A stretch of 64,000 nucleotides of DNA from Mycolicibacter sp. MU0102 (GTDB lineage Bacteria; Actinomycetota; Actinomycetes; Mycobacteriales; Mycobacteriaceae). The translations under genes were made by a program, and so were the position numbers. The stretch is taken from contig NZ_OY726398.1 in NCBI RefSeq assembly GCF_963378105.1, positions 4,526,001-4,590,000 on the forward strand, in the 5' to 3' direction. This document shows positions 8,418-18,200 of this stretch, piece after piece; the stretch's first letter is position 1, and each line of letters opens with the position of its first letter. The notes under the pieces are model-generated. The model was not told the origin of the DNA and did not search any database. It was given only the letters and a program-made list of their open reading frames with translations.

Positions 8418-11400
8418 GTGTCCTCCACCAACGACCAGCCCAAGCAGCGCTATCGGATCGCCCGGCTGATCGCGGTGGTGGCCGGCCTCACCGGCGTGCT
8501 GCTGTGCGGCATCACCCCGCTGCTCCCGGTCAAACAGACCACCGCCACCATCGCCTGGCCCCAGGGGCTCGACGCCAACGGCCACGTCAGCGACGTCACC
8601 GCTCCGCTGGTATCCGGTGCACCTCGCAGCCTGGACATCACCATCCCCTGCTCGGCGATGGCCACCCTCCCCGAAAAGGGCGGGCTGGTGCTGTCGACCG
8701 TGCCGGCCGGTGGCGTCGACGCCACCGCGCACGGCCTGTTCGTGCGGGCCAACAAGGCGAGCGTGTTCGCCGCCTACCGCGACCACGTGGCCGCGGCCGC
8801 CCCGCGGAGCAAGCTCGCCGACTGCAGCGAACTGCACTTGTGGGCCGGGGCCGGCGGCGTCGGCGCGGATTTCGTGGGCATCCCCGGCGCGGCCGGCACC
8901 TTGCCACCGGAGAACAAGCCGCAGATCGGCGGCGTCTTCACCGAGTTGGAGATCGGCCCGCAACCGGGCCTGAACGCCCGCATCGACGTCGACACCCGGT
9001 TCATCAGCGGACCCACCCTGCTCAAGACCGCCGTGATGGCGCTCGGCGTGCTGGCGGTGCTGGCATCGATCGTCGCCCTGGCGGTGCTGGACGGACCGCG
9101 GCGTCGGCGCGCCAGATCCAAGGTCCATGCGGTGACCCGACTCGCCGACGTGGGCGTCATCGGCACGCTCGCACTGTGGCACGTCATCGGCGCCATCTCA
9201 TCCGATGACGGCTACAACCTCACCATGGCGCGCAACGTCGCGCACGCCGGCTATGTGGCCAACTACTACCGGTTCTTCGGCACAACCGAGGCCCCGTTCG
9301 ACTGGTACCCCTCGCTGCTGGGCCAATTGAGCGCGATCAGCACCGCCGGGGTGTGGATGCGCCTGCCCGCCACGCTGGCCGGCATCGCCTGCTGGCTGAT
9401 CATCAGCCGCCGCATCCTGCCGCGGCTGGGCCGGCTCTCCGGCAACCGGGTGGCGGTGTTCACCGCCGCGGCGATGTTCGCGGCGGCCTGGCTGCCGTTC
9501 AACAACGGCCTGCGCCCCGAGCCGCTGATCGCGCTGGGCACGCTGGTGGTCTGGGTGCTGGTGGAACGCACCATTGCCACCCGCCGGCTGGTGCCCACCG
9601 CGCTGGCGGTCCTGGTGGCGATCTTCACCGTCACGTTGGCTCCGCATGGACTGATCGCGCTGGCCCCGCTGCTGACCGGCTCCCGGGCCATCGGGGCGGT
9701 GATCCGCAAGCGCCGGGCCACCGACGGTCTGGTCGCGCCGCTGGCCGTGCTGGCCGCGGCCGCCTCGGTGATCGCCGTGGTGGTCTGCCGATCTCAGTCC
9801 CTGGCCGCGGTCGCCGAATCGGCCCGCATCAAGTACGTGGTCGGTCCGACCATCGCCTGGTACCAGGAGTTCCTGCGGTACTACTTCCTGACCGTCGAAG
9901 AAAACGTCGACGCCTCGCTGACCCGCCGGTTCGCCGTGCTGGTCCTGCTGTTCTGCATGTTCGCCATGTTGGTGGTGCTGCTGCGGCGCGGCCGGATCAA
10001 CGGGGTGGCCAGTGGCCCGGCCTGGCGGCTGATCGGTTCCACCGCGGTGGGTCTGCTGCTGTTGACGTTCACCCCGACCAAGTGGGCGGTGCAGTTCGGC
10101 GGGTTCGCCGGGCTGGCCGGGGCGCTGGCGGCGCTCACCGCGTTCACCTTCGCCCGCGTCGGGCTGCACAGCCGACGCAATATGACCCTGTATGTGACCG
10201 CGCTGCTGTTCCTGGTTGCCGTGGCGACCTCCGGGGTCAACGGCTGGTTCTACGTCGGCGGCTACGGAGTTCCGTGGTTCGACATCCCGCCGGTGATCGC
10301 CAGCCGCCCGGTGACCTCGATGTTCCTGGCGGCCTCGATCGCCACCGGCCTGCTGGCCGGCTGGCAGCACTTCCGGCTGGACTACACCGGACACACCGAG
10401 GTGACGCCCAACCGGCGCAACCGGATCCTGGCCTCCACCCCGCTGCTGATCGTCGCCAGCCTGATGGTGCTGCTGATGGTCGGCTCCATGGCCAAGGCCG
10501 CCGCGGGACGCTACCCGGCCTACACCACCGCCAAGGCCAACGCCGAAGCTGTCCTTTCCGCGATCTCGCGGCCATCGGCCGGCTGCGCCATGGCCGACGA
10601 CGTGCTGGCCGAACCCGACGTCAATGCCGGCCTGCTGCAGCCCGTCAGCGGCCAGACCTACGGCGAGCTCGGCCCGCTGGGTGGTTCGGACCCGTACGGC
10701 TTCGACCCCAACGCCGTGGACGAAGACCTGACCTCGCTGGCCGTCATCGCCAAGCCTGGTGTGCCCAACGCGGATGCCTCCCCGAACAAGCCCAGCGCCA
10801 ACCAGAGTGACGCGGCGGGCACCGCCGGCGGCAAGATCCCCGACGACGCCCCCGACGGCGTGAACGGCTCCCGGGTGGCGCTGCCGTTCGGCCTGGACCC
10901 GGCCGTCACCCCGGTGCTCGGCTCCTACAAAGAGCAGGTCGCCGCGCACGCCACCTCGGTCTGGTACCGACTACCGGAACAGTCGCCAGACCGGGCACCG
11001 ATTGTCGTGGTCACCGCTGCCGGCGCCATCTGGTCACACGGCGAGGACGGCAAGCTCGACTACGGCCAGCCGCTGAACCTGGAGTGGGGCACCAGCAACC
11101 CCGACGGCACGTTCAAGGCGCTCGGGCAGACCGAACCGATCGACATCGGGCCGCAGAACTCCTGGCGCAACCTGCGTTTCCCGCTGGCCTGGGCGCCGCC
11201 GGGCACCGACGTGGTGCGCATCGTCGCCAACGACCCGAACCTGTCGACCGAGCAGTGGATCGCCTTCACCCCGCCGCGGGTGCCGGTGGTCAAGACCATC
11301 ACTGAGTTGATGGGCTCGCAGACCCCGGTGCTGATGGACATTGCCGTCGCGGCGAACTTCCCGTGCCAGCGGCCGTTCGCCGAACACCTGGGCATCGCCG

Positions 11401-11684
11401 AGCTGCCGGAGTACCGGATCATGCCCGATCACAAGCAGACCGCGGCGTCGTCCAACCTGTGGCAGTCCGCCGAGGACGGCGGGCCGTTCATGATCACCCA
11501 GGCCATGCTGTGGACGACCACCCTCCCGACCTACCTGCGCAATGACTGGTATCGCGACTGGGGTGCGGTGGAGGCCTATCACCGTCTGATCCCCGCGAAG
11601 GACGCGCCCGACGCCGTCATCGAGCAGGGCACCGTCACTGTTACCGGCTGGAGCCGGCCCGGACCGATTCGAGCACTGCCATGA
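8418..11684 (+). CDS. embA: Arabinosyltransferase EmbA (arabinogalactan)
   Basis: EmbA works with EmbB to form the branched 3,5-arabinofuranose terminus of arabinogalactan. From GTG 8418 it is 1088 aa (M. tuberculosis 1094), starting VSSTNDQPKQRYRIARL. The architecture matches EmbC: an N-terminal lectin-like domain, the loop motif SSDDGYNLTMAR (first Asp at residue 263), a multi-helix core and a C-terminal soluble domain. The Asn-Leu-Thr after the DDGY motif, in place of Ile-Leu-Gly in EmbB, and the ending GWSRPGPIRALP are EmbA hallmarks. The stop overlaps the embB ATG as ATGA. The promoter region normally found in the short embC-embA gap is interrupted here by the inverted-repeat unit, so embAB expression may be decoupled or re-wired. 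Confidence 0.95.
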   Translation: MSSTNDQPKQRYRIARLIAVVAGLTGVLLCGITPLLPVKQTTATIAWPQGLDANGHVSDVTAPLVSGAPRSLDITIPCSAMATLPEKGGLVLSTVPAGGVDATAHGLFVRANKASVFAAYRDHVAAAAPRSKLADCSELHLWAGAGGVGADFVGIPGAAGTLPPENKPQIGGVFTELEIGPQPGLNARIDVDTRFISGPTLLKTAVMALGVLAVLASIVALAVLDGPRRRRARSKVHAVTRLADVGVIGTLALWHVIGAISSDDGYNLTMARNVAHAGYVANYYRFFGTTEAPFDWYPSLLGQLSAISTAGVWMRLPATLAGIACWLIISRRILPRLGRLSGNRVAVFTAAAMFAAAWLPFNNGLRPEPLIALGTLVVWVLVERTIATRRLVPTALAVLVAIFTVTLAPHGLIALAPLLTGSRAIGAVIRKRRATDGLVAPLAVLAAAASVIAVVVCRSQSLAAVAESARIKYVVGPTIAWYQEFLRYYFLTVEENVDASLTRRFAVLVLLFCMFAMLVVLLRRGRINGVASGPAWRLIGSTAVGLLLLTFTPTKWAVQFGGFAGLAGALAALTAFTFARVGLHSRRNMTLYVTALLFLVAVATSGVNGWFYVGGYGVPWFDIPPVIASRPVTSMFLAASIATGLLAGWQHFRLDYTGHTEVTPNRRNRILASTPLLIVASLMVLLMVGSMAKAAAGRYPAYTTAKANAEAVLSAISRPSAGCAMADDVLAEPDVNAGLLQPVSGQTYGELGPLGGSDPYGFDPNAVDEDLTSLAVIAKPGVPNADASPNKPSANQSDAAGTAGGKIPDDAPDGVNGSRVALPFGLDPAVTPVLGSYKEQVAAHATSVWYRLPEQSPDRAPIVVVTAAGAIWSHGEDGKLDYGQPLNLEWGTSNPDGTFKALGQTEPIDIGPQNSWRNLRFPLAWAPPGTDVVRIVANDPNLSTEQWIAFTPPRVPVVKTITELMGSQTPVLMDIAVAANFPCQRPFAEHLGIAELPEYRIMPDHKQTAASSNLWQSAEDGGPFMITQAMLWTTTLPTYLRNDWYRDWGAVEAYHRLIPAKDAPDAVIEQGTVTVTGWSRPGPIRALP

Positions 11685-14600
11685 CCCCGCCTGTGACCGA
11701 CCGTGACCTGAAACTGACCCGCTGGGTGGCCGTCGTCGCCGGCCTCGTGGGCTTCCTGCTGTCGGTGGCCACCCCACTGCTGCCGGTGGTGCAGACCACC
11801 GCCACGCTGAACTGGCCACAGCACGGCGAGCTGAGCAGTGTGACGGCACCGCTGATCTCGCAGACCCCGATCTCGATGACGGTGAAGGCGCCGTGCGCGC
11901 TGGTGCGCCAGTTGCCCGCCGCGGGCGGCACGCTGCTGGCGACCGCGCCGGCCAAGGGCAAGGACGCCGCGCTCAACGGGCTGTTCATCACCGTCACCGA
12001 GAAGCGGGTGGACGTCACCGACCGCAACGTGGTGCTGGCCACCGCGCCGCGGGCCAAGGTGGAAGGCCCCGGGTGTACCGACATCGAGGTCACCTCGTCG
12101 CACGCCGGAACCTTCGCCACCATCGGCGGGATCACCCAGCGCTACGGCTGGGGCGACCCGAACCTGCGCCCGCAGATCGTCGGGGTGTTCACCGACCTGG
12201 CCGGTCCCGCGCCGGCCGGGCTGTCGCTGACCGCCGACATCGACACCCGGTTCTCCACCAAGCCCACGGCGCTCAAGCGGGCCGCGATCTACGCCGCGAT
12301 CCTGGCCACCGTGATCGCGGTGCTGGCGCTGTGGCGCCTGGACCGGCTCGACGGCCACCGGATGCACCGGCTGATCCCGAGCCGCTGGCGGTTCTTCTCA
12401 CTGGCCGACGTGGCGGTGGTCTTCGGGTTCCTGCTCTGGTACGTGATCGGCGCGAACTCCTCCGACGACGGCTACATCCTGGGGATGGCCCGAGTCGCCG
12501 ACCACGCCGGCTACATGAGCAACTACTTCCGATGGTTCGGCAGTCCGGAAGACCCGTTCGGCTGGTACTACAACCTGCTGGCGCTGATGACGCACGTGTC
12601 CGACGCCAGCATCTGGATCCGGCTGCCGGACTTGGTCGCCGGGCTGGTGTGCTGGCTGCTGCTGAGCCGCGAGGTGCTGCCCCGGTTCGGCCCGGCGGTG
12701 GCTGCCAGCAAGCCCGCGTTGTGGGCGGCCGGCCTGGTGCTGCTGGCGGCATGGATGCCGTTCAACAACGGCCTGCGTCCCGAGGGGATCATCGCGGTCG
12801 GTGCGCTGATCACCTGGGTGCTGGTGGAGCGGGCGATCATCTCCAGCCGGCTGACCCCGGCGGCGCTGGCGATCATCTGCGCGGCCTTCACCCTGGGGAT
12901 TCAACCGACCGGCCTGATCGCGGTGGCCGCACTGCTGGCCGGTGGCCGGCCGCTGCTGCGGATCCTGGTCCGTCGCCACCAGATTCACGGCACCTGGCCA
13001 CTGGTGGCACCGCTACTGGCCGCCGGCGCGGTGATCCTGACCGTCGTCTTTTCCGACCAGACCATCCGCACCGTGCTGGAAGCCACCCGGGTTCGCACCG
13101 CGATCGGCCCCAGCCAGGCCTGGTACACCGAGAACCTGCGCTACTACTACCTGATCCTGCCGACCGTCGACGGCTCGCTGTCGCGGCGGTTCGGTTTCCT
13201 GATCTGCGCGCTGTGCCTGTTCACCGCGATGTTCATCATGTTGCGGCGCAAGCGCGTTCCCGGTGTCGCCAGCGGCCCGGTGTGGCGGCTGATGGGCGTC
13301 ATCCTGGCGACGATGTTCTCGCTGATGTTCGCGCCCACCAAATGGGTGCACCACTTCGGGCTGTTCGCCGCGGTGGCCGGAGCGATGGCGGCGCTGACCA
13401 CGGTGCTGGTATCGCGACAAGTGGTGCGCTGGTCGAGAAACCGAATGGCGTTCGCGGCAGCGGTGCTGTTCATCCTGGCGTTGTGTTTCGCCACCACCAA
13501 CGGCTGGTGGTACGTCTCGAGCTATGGCGTGCCGTTCAACGCCGACATGCCGCGCATCGGCGGTATCACCGTCAGCACAATCCTGTTCGCCATGTTCGCC
13601 GTCGCGGCCGGTTGGGCGGCCTGGCTGCACTTCGCGCCGCGTGATCGCGGCGAGGGCCGGTTGGCCCGCGCATTGACCGCCGCGCCCATTCCGGTGGCGG
13701 CCGGCTTCATGGTGTGCGTGTTCGTCGCCTCGATGGTGGCCGGGATCATTCGTGAGTACCCGACCTACTCCAACGGCCTGGCCAACGTGCGGGCGTTCGT
13801 CGGCGGCTGCGGGTTGGCCGACAACGTGCTCGTGGAGCCGGACCCCAATGACGGCGCGCTGACGCCGCTGCCCGGTGAGTACGGCGATCTCGGCCCGCTG
13901 GGCGGGGTGGACCCGGTGGGCTTCACCGCCAGCGGGGTACCGGAGAAGGTGGTCGCCGAGGCGCTGCGGATGCCGATCACCCAGCCCGGCACCGACTACG
14001 ACTGGGACGCCCCGAAGAAGCTGAAGACGGCCGGAGTCAACGGGTCGACCGTCCCACTGCCTTACGGTCTGGACCCGGCCCGGATTCCGTTGGCGGGCAG
14101 CTACAGCACCGACGGTCAGCAGGAGTCCAAGCTGACGTCGGCCTGGTACGCGCTGCCCCCGGCCGATGACGGGCACCCGCTGGTGGCGGTGACCGCCGCG
14201 GGCACCATCGCCGGCAACAGCGTGCTCAAGGGCTACACCACCGGGCAGGACGTGCAGCTGGAGTACGGCGTGCCCGGACCCAACGGCGCCCCGGTGGCCG
14301 CCGGACGGCTGGTGCCCTACGACCTGTTCGGCGAGTGGCCGCGGATGTGGCGCAACTTGCGCTACCCGCGGGCGCAGATCCCTGCCGACGCCGTCGCGGT
14401 ACGCATTGTGGCCGTGGACAAGTCGCTGAACCCGCGGGACTGGATCGCGTTCACCCCGCCGCGGCTGCCCGAGGTGAAGACCATCCAGGAGTACATCGGC
14501 TCCGACAAGCCGGTGCTGCTGGACTGGGCGGTGGGCCTGGCCTTCCCGTGCCAGCACCCCATGCTGCACGCCAACGGTGTCACCGAGGTGCCCGAGTACC

Positions 14601-14860
14601 GGATCACCCCGGACTACAACGCCAAGAAGCAGGACACCGATACCTGGCAAGACGGGGTCAACGGCGGCCTGCTGGGCATCTCCGACATGCTGCTGCGCGC
14701 CCACGTGATGGCCACCTACCTGAACTACGACTGGGGCCGCGACTGGGGCTCGTTGCGTCAGTTCGAGGTGATCACGCCGGCCACGCCCGCGGAGTTGGAC
14801 CTGGGCAGCGCTACGCGTTCGGGCTGGTGGTCACCCGGCCAGATCCGGATCAAGGCGTAA
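11681..14860 (+). CDS. embB: Arabinosyltransferase EmbB (arabinogalactan)
   Basis: EmbB is the partner of EmbA in arabinogalactan branching and the main ethambutol target. It is 1059 aa (M. tuberculosis 1098), shorter through a reduced N-tail and loss of a roughly 20-residue insert before helix two. The ethambutol-resistance-determining segment reads SSDDGYILGMARV. Asp262 corresponds to the catalytic Asp299, and Met269 to Met306, so the residues linked to intrinsic or acquired resistance are of the susceptible type. It starts at ATG 11681 inside the embA stop. The converging transporter gene ends eight bases after its stop. Confidence 0.95.
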   Translation: MTPPVTDRDLKLTRWVAVVAGLVGFLLSVATPLLPVVQTTATLNWPQHGELSSVTAPLISQTPISMTVKAPCALVRQLPAAGGTLLATAPAKGKDAALNGLFITVTEKRVDVTDRNVVLATAPRAKVEGPGCTDIEVTSSHAGTFATIGGITQRYGWGDPNLRPQIVGVFTDLAGPAPAGLSLTADIDTRFSTKPTALKRAAIYAAILATVIAVLALWRLDRLDGHRMHRLIPSRWRFFSLADVAVVFGFLLWYVIGANSSDDGYILGMARVADHAGYMSNYFRWFGSPEDPFGWYYNLLALMTHVSDASIWIRLPDLVAGLVCWLLLSREVLPRFGPAVAASKPALWAAGLVLLAAWMPFNNGLRPEGIIAVGALITWVLVERAIISSRLTPAALAIICAAFTLGIQPTGLIAVAALLAGGRPLLRILVRRHQIHGTWPLVAPLLAAGAVILTVVFSDQTIRTVLEATRVRTAIGPSQAWYTENLRYYYLILPTVDGSLSRRFGFLICALCLFTAMFIMLRRKRVPGVASGPVWRLMGVILATMFSLMFAPTKWVHHFGLFAAVAGAMAALTTVLVSRQVVRWSRNRMAFAAAVLFILALCFATTNGWWYVSSYGVPFNADMPRIGGITVSTILFAMFAVAAGWAAWLHFAPRDRGEGRLARALTAAPIPVAAGFMVCVFVASMVAGIIREYPTYSNGLANVRAFVGGCGLADNVLVEPDPNDGALTPLPGEYGDLGPLGGVDPVGFTASGVPEKVVAEALRMPITQPGTDYDWDAPKKLKTAGVNGSTVPLPYGLDPARIPLAGSYSTDGQQESKLTSAWYALPPADDGHPLVAVTAAGTIAGNSVLKGYTTGQDVQLEYGVPGPNGAPVAAGRLVPYDLFGEWPRMWRNLRYPRAQIPADAVAVRIVAVDKSLNPRDWIAFTPPRLPEVKTIQEYIGSDKPVLLDWAVGLAFPCQHPMLHANGVTEVPEYRITPDYNAKKQDTDTWQDGVNGGLLGISDMLLRAHVMATYLNYDWGRDWGSLRQFEVITPATPAELDLGSATRSGWWSPGQIRIKA

Positions 14861-14868
14861 AGGGGCTC

Positions 14869-16287
14869 TCAAGCCGCTGGGGCCTCATCGGCTTGCTTCG
14901 CGATGACGGCTGCCAGCTCCCGCTCGAGTTCGCCCTGCGCGCCGGGGATGTCCGTTCCGCGCAGGGAGCACCCGAGGGTCTCCGGCAGGAACCGCAGTGC
15001 GACCAAGCCAAGCACCGCGGCGGCCACCAGATATGCCGCCGGAAAGAGCTGCCAACCGGTGTGTTCAATGACCGAGTCGGCCAGCACCGGTGCGGTGCCG
15101 CCGAAGACCGCGACCGCCGCGTTGTCGGCAATCGCGAAGCCCGCGTAGCGCACCTGGGTGGGGAACATCGCCGGGAAGGTCGCCGCCACGGTTGCCAGCG
15201 GCGCGGCGAACAGCACACTGAGCACGGTGAATCCGACCAGCGCGCAGGCGAATCCCTGACCCATGAGCCAGTACATCGGCAACGCCAACACGATGAACCC
15301 GATCAGCGATCCACGCCACAGCGGCTTTCGACCGATCCGGTCCGACCACGCCCCGGCGAACGGAATACAGGCCATCATGGCCAACTCCCCGACCAGCACC
15401 ACAGCCGTCCTGCTGCGCTCGTCGAGGCCGGCGGAGGCGTGCAGATAGGTCGGCTGGTAGGTCACCAGGGTGTAGTCGATGATGTTGAGCGCGACCAACA
15501 GCGCGAACGTCACCAGGATCGGTCGGGTGTAGTTGGTCAGCAGGTCGACCAGTCGGTCCCACGCCGATCCCTTGATCGCGTCGCAGGCGACGCATTCGGC
15601 GAACACCGGGGTCTCGGGCATCCGGCTGCGCAGCACCAACCCCAGCACGCCTAACGGCAGGGCCAGCAGGAACGGAATGCGCCAGCCCCAGGCGGCCATC
15701 TGTTCGTGGCTGAGCATCGCCTCCAGTGCCAACACGACGGCACTGCCCAGGACAAAGCCGCCAACAGCACCGAACTCCAGGAAACTGCCATAGGTCCCGC
15801 GTTTGTCATCGGGAGCACTTTCGGCCATGAACGTTGCGGCGCCGCCGTATTCACCACCGGTGGAGAAACCCTGCACCACCCGCAGGGCGATCAACAGCCC
15901 TGGCGCCCACCATCCCGCAGTGGCATAGGTGGGCAAGACACCGATCAGCGTCGTCGCCACTGCGATCAGCGCAATGGTCGCAACCAGTACAGACTTGCGC
16001 CCGAACCGGTCTCCGATCGGGCCCCAGATCATGCCGCCCAGCGGCCGAAGCAAGAAAGAGACGGCGAAGCCGAGCATGGTCCCGAGGTTGCCGAGAGTGT
16101 CCGGGAAGAAGGCCTCAGTCAGATAGGTCGCCACCACGGCATAGACGCCGTAGTCATACCATTCGGTTGCGTTGCCGATTGCCGAGGCCGCAATTGCCTT
16201 GCGCAGCAGTCGTTTCTGGCCATCTGGAACGGTCCGAGATTTCCGCGCAACCGGCGCCGACGGCCTGGCCGGCAGCAGTAGACTCAT
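14869..16287 (-). CDS. MFS transporter of the metabolite:H+ symporter (ProP-like) type
   Basis: A 472-aa protein with about 12 hydrophobic helices. The start of helix one, AIGNATEWYDYGVYAVVATYL, is the signature of the MHS subfamily (ProP, KgtP, ShiA type). The loop 2-3 motif GPIGDRFGRKSVL and the ALRVVQGFSTGGEYGGAATFMAE segment in helix 4 are also typical. It should move a small organic acid or osmolyte with protons at the plasma membrane; the substrate cannot be read from sequence. It is convergent with embB, and no equivalent lies between embB and accD4 in M. tuberculosis as I recall that order. Confidence 0.9.
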   Translation of the reverse strand: MSLLLPARPSAPVARKSRTVPDGQKRLLRKAIAASAIGNATEWYDYGVYAVVATYLTEAFFPDTLGNLGTMLGFAVSFLLRPLGGMIWGPIGDRFGRKSVLVATIALIAVATTLIGVLPTYATAGWWAPGLLIALRVVQGFSTGGEYGGAATFMAESAPDDKRGTYGSFLEFGAVGGFVLGSAVVLALEAMLSHEQMAAWGWRIPFLLALPLGVLGLVLRSRMPETPVFAECVACDAIKGSAWDRLVDLLTNYTRPILVTFALLVALNIIDYTLVTYQPTYLHASAGLDERSRTAVVLVGELAMMACIPFAGAWSDRIGRKPLWRGSLIGFIVLALPMYWLMGQGFACALVGFTVLSVLFAAPLATVAATFPAMFPTQVRYAGFAIADNAAVAVFGGTAPVLADSVIEHTGWQLFPAAYLVAAAVLGLVALRFLPETLGCSLRGTDIPGAQGELERELAAVIAKQADEAPAA

Positions 16288-16514
16288 CGCGCCTCGCCAC
16301 TAGGGCACATGCTGCCAGCACACACGTCGACCCCCTCGTCAGGCCTCCGACGGTTCGCACGGCGATCCGGGCAGCCGGAAACACGTTCCGGCCCCGCACA
16401 ATCGGAACCTCGGCGGCCAGCCCATCATGGGATCGCCTGGGGTAAACGATAATTGGTTTGCTACAGAAGTGACTGGTGTTGCTGAAGCGTTACGCAACAC
16501 TTATCCGTCCGAGA

Positions 16515-17807
16515 CTAGGACGCTGCCTCCCAGTAAGCGGGATCCAGGTACTGGCCGACCAGCGATTCCCACATCATGTTGGTCAAACCGTTGAGCATGT
16601 CGTCCACCGTCGGGTCGTCGCCGGCAGCGACGCCCACGCCGGCCATAGCCGCGAGCAACCCGTCCAGTGCGGGATTGTCGAGCATGTCCACTTGCACGTA
16701 TGTCTCGGGGTCGAACAGGTCAGAAACGAAAGCGTTCACGCCGCTCATCGTCGCTTCAAACAGCGCGTTGCCGACCACGTTCCAATCGAGGTCCGGCATA
16801 CCCTCTGACGCCATCGTCGGGACGTCCGCGGGGCCGTCGTTCCACCCGTGATCGATATTGCCGTAACCCAGGTTCACCAGGATGCGCGTGACCGGCTCCA
16901 GCAGGTCATAGATTGGCTTTCCGGTAAATGGAACGAACAGCAGCGGGTACAACAGCGGAAGATACTCGCTGGGAATCATGTAGGAGTTGATCATGCTGTC
17001 CGGGCTGGACTCCAGCAGGACGGCGTCCGCGATCTGGTCGGGGGTCAAGCCAAGGTACGCAATGTGCTGGATCGCCATACCCATGATGGCGTTCAGGCTG
17101 GACAGCGGATTCAGGAAATATTGCGGGAAGCTCGCGAAGCCGTCGTACTCCAGGGTGTAGATGTCGGTGGGGTACAGATCATTCGGCGTCGGGTTACCGA
17201 GCGTGATGTTGTCTTCCGCCATGTTCTCGACGACGTCCGGGTAACCCGAGAATCCGACCATCAAGCCACCAAGGGGATTTGCCGAATCACCGATCAACAC
17301 GAAGTGCACGGCCGAACTCGGCACCCCGGCGTCGTGGAGCTGTTGCATGGTGAATGTCGTGAGGGCGGCGCTCTGCGAGTAACCGAAGACCGTCACCGGG
17401 TGGTCCTCGTCCACCTTGCCTTCGTCGATCAGGGCCAGTACCCGGTCGGTCAGATCCGCCGCACCCCTGGCCATCGACTCGTCAAGTAGGTACGCCTCCT
17501 GAGGAGTGGTCAGCACCTCGAGGTCTCCGCCGAACCCGTTGGGCTGCAGGAACAGCGCATTCACGGTGTCGGCGTAATGCTCACTCGGCGTCGGGAGCAT
17601 GCTCGGGCCCATAATGAGCGCGATCCCGGAGCTCGCGAGCGAGCCGCCCCCCGCGGCGGACAGCGCTACCGCGGCATGCTCGGGACCCGAAGTCCACGAC
17701 GAAACCTGGGGAGCACCCGCGATACCCGCAACCATGACGGTGGCAGCAAGCGCAGCTCGCAGGCCGGACTCGCAGCGACTGGACCGTGCCGAGACTGCAT
17801 CAAACAT
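16515..17807 (-). CDS. Secreted PE-PPE-domain serine hydrolase without a PE or PPE module
   Basis: The ATG at 17807 is preceded by GAGGAA at good spacing and gives 430 aa. A signal-like segment (RAALAATVMVAGIAGAPQV) follows a basic N-tail. The body starts around residue 60 with ALIMGPSMLPTPSEHYADTVNALFLQPN, the usual opening of PE-PPE (alpha/beta hydrolase) domains. It contains the nucleophile elbow GYSQSA and HFVLIGDSANPLGGL. Known relatives are cell-wall or secreted esterases/lipases with cutinase-like fold. Here the domain is exported by an apparent Sec-type signal rather than a PE/PPE leader. The C-terminal 180 residues are acidic and hydrophobic without a motif I know. Confidence 0.85.
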   Translation of the reverse strand: MFDAVSARSSRCESGLRAALAATVMVAGIAGAPQVSSWTSGPEHAAVALSAAGGGSLASSGIALIMGPSMLPTPSEHYADTVNALFLQPNGFGGDLEVLTTPQEAYLLDESMARGAADLTDRVLALIDEGKVDEDHPVTVFGYSQSAALTTFTMQQLHDAGVPSSAVHFVLIGDSANPLGGLMVGFSGYPDVVENMAEDNITLGNPTPNDLYPTDIYTLEYDGFASFPQYFLNPLSSLNAIMGMAIQHIAYLGLTPDQIADAVLLESSPDSMINSYMIPSEYLPLLYPLLFVPFTGKPIYDLLEPVTRILVNLGYGNIDHGWNDGPADVPTMASEGMPDLDWNVVGNALFEATMSGVNAFVSDLFDPETYVQVDMLDNPALDGLLAAMAGVGVAAGDDPTVDDMLNGLTNMMWESLVGQYLDPAYWEAAS

Positions 17808-18200
17808 CGAAAATTCCTCGCCAGATTCTCGAGGCCGCACATGAGTGGGGCGTTGCCGGACCTGAATGATTTCAATCACACTCTGTTATGTCAAATTCAG
17901 GTTCACTAATCTGGAAACCAGCATCGACCAGGAAGAACCGGACGCACCCTGAGAACATAAAACGCCTTATGCGGCCAGACCCTGAGCCAGCACTAAGCGG
18001 CGACGCGAGCTAGATGTACTGCCCGGGGAAGCGTGTGAACGCATAGGGGCTCGGTGGGGACGAGTGAGCATGTGCACGCTGCCAGCCCCGGCGAGCCTTG
18101 GCGAATTCCTTTGAGCGACAGCACGACCCGGTGGCCGCTAGCCACACCGACACCCCGTTCACCGGGGGCGTGCGGTTGACAGCCTCCCGGGGAGTTACAA
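17808..18200. other. Intergenic region between the PE-PPE gene and accD4
   Basis: About 390 bp with no convincing gene. The left part is AT-richer and holds the promoter of the PE-PPE hydrolase. At 18108-18120 lies CCTTTGAGCGACA, identical to the core of the inverted-repeat arms at 2.7 and 8.0 kb, but without an opposing arm. Small open frames here have poor codon character. Confidence 0.6.
18108..18120 (+). repeat. Solitary degenerate arm core of the TTGCCC/GAGCGACAA repeat
   Basis: All 13 bases match the core of the left arm at 7962-7983. The outer part is TTGGCGAATT rather than TTGCCCG, and no partner arm is visible nearby. It may be a decayed copy, an isolated binding half-site or chance. 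Confidence 0.4.

Noticed and set aside
9198..10949. A 583-residue open frame antisense to embA, and similar very long antisense frames at 1471-3108, 4813-6816, 13013-14704 and 38585-40090
   Set aside because: They are made of His/Gln/Arg/Gly-rich nonsense typical of high-GC mirror frames and lie fully opposite well-identified genes.
12600..12640. Ile in ASIWIRLPDL of EmbB read as the Met306 resistance position
   Set aside because: Position 306 lies seven residues after the catalytic Asp in DDGYILGM, and it is Met here. The Ile is at an unrelated site further on.
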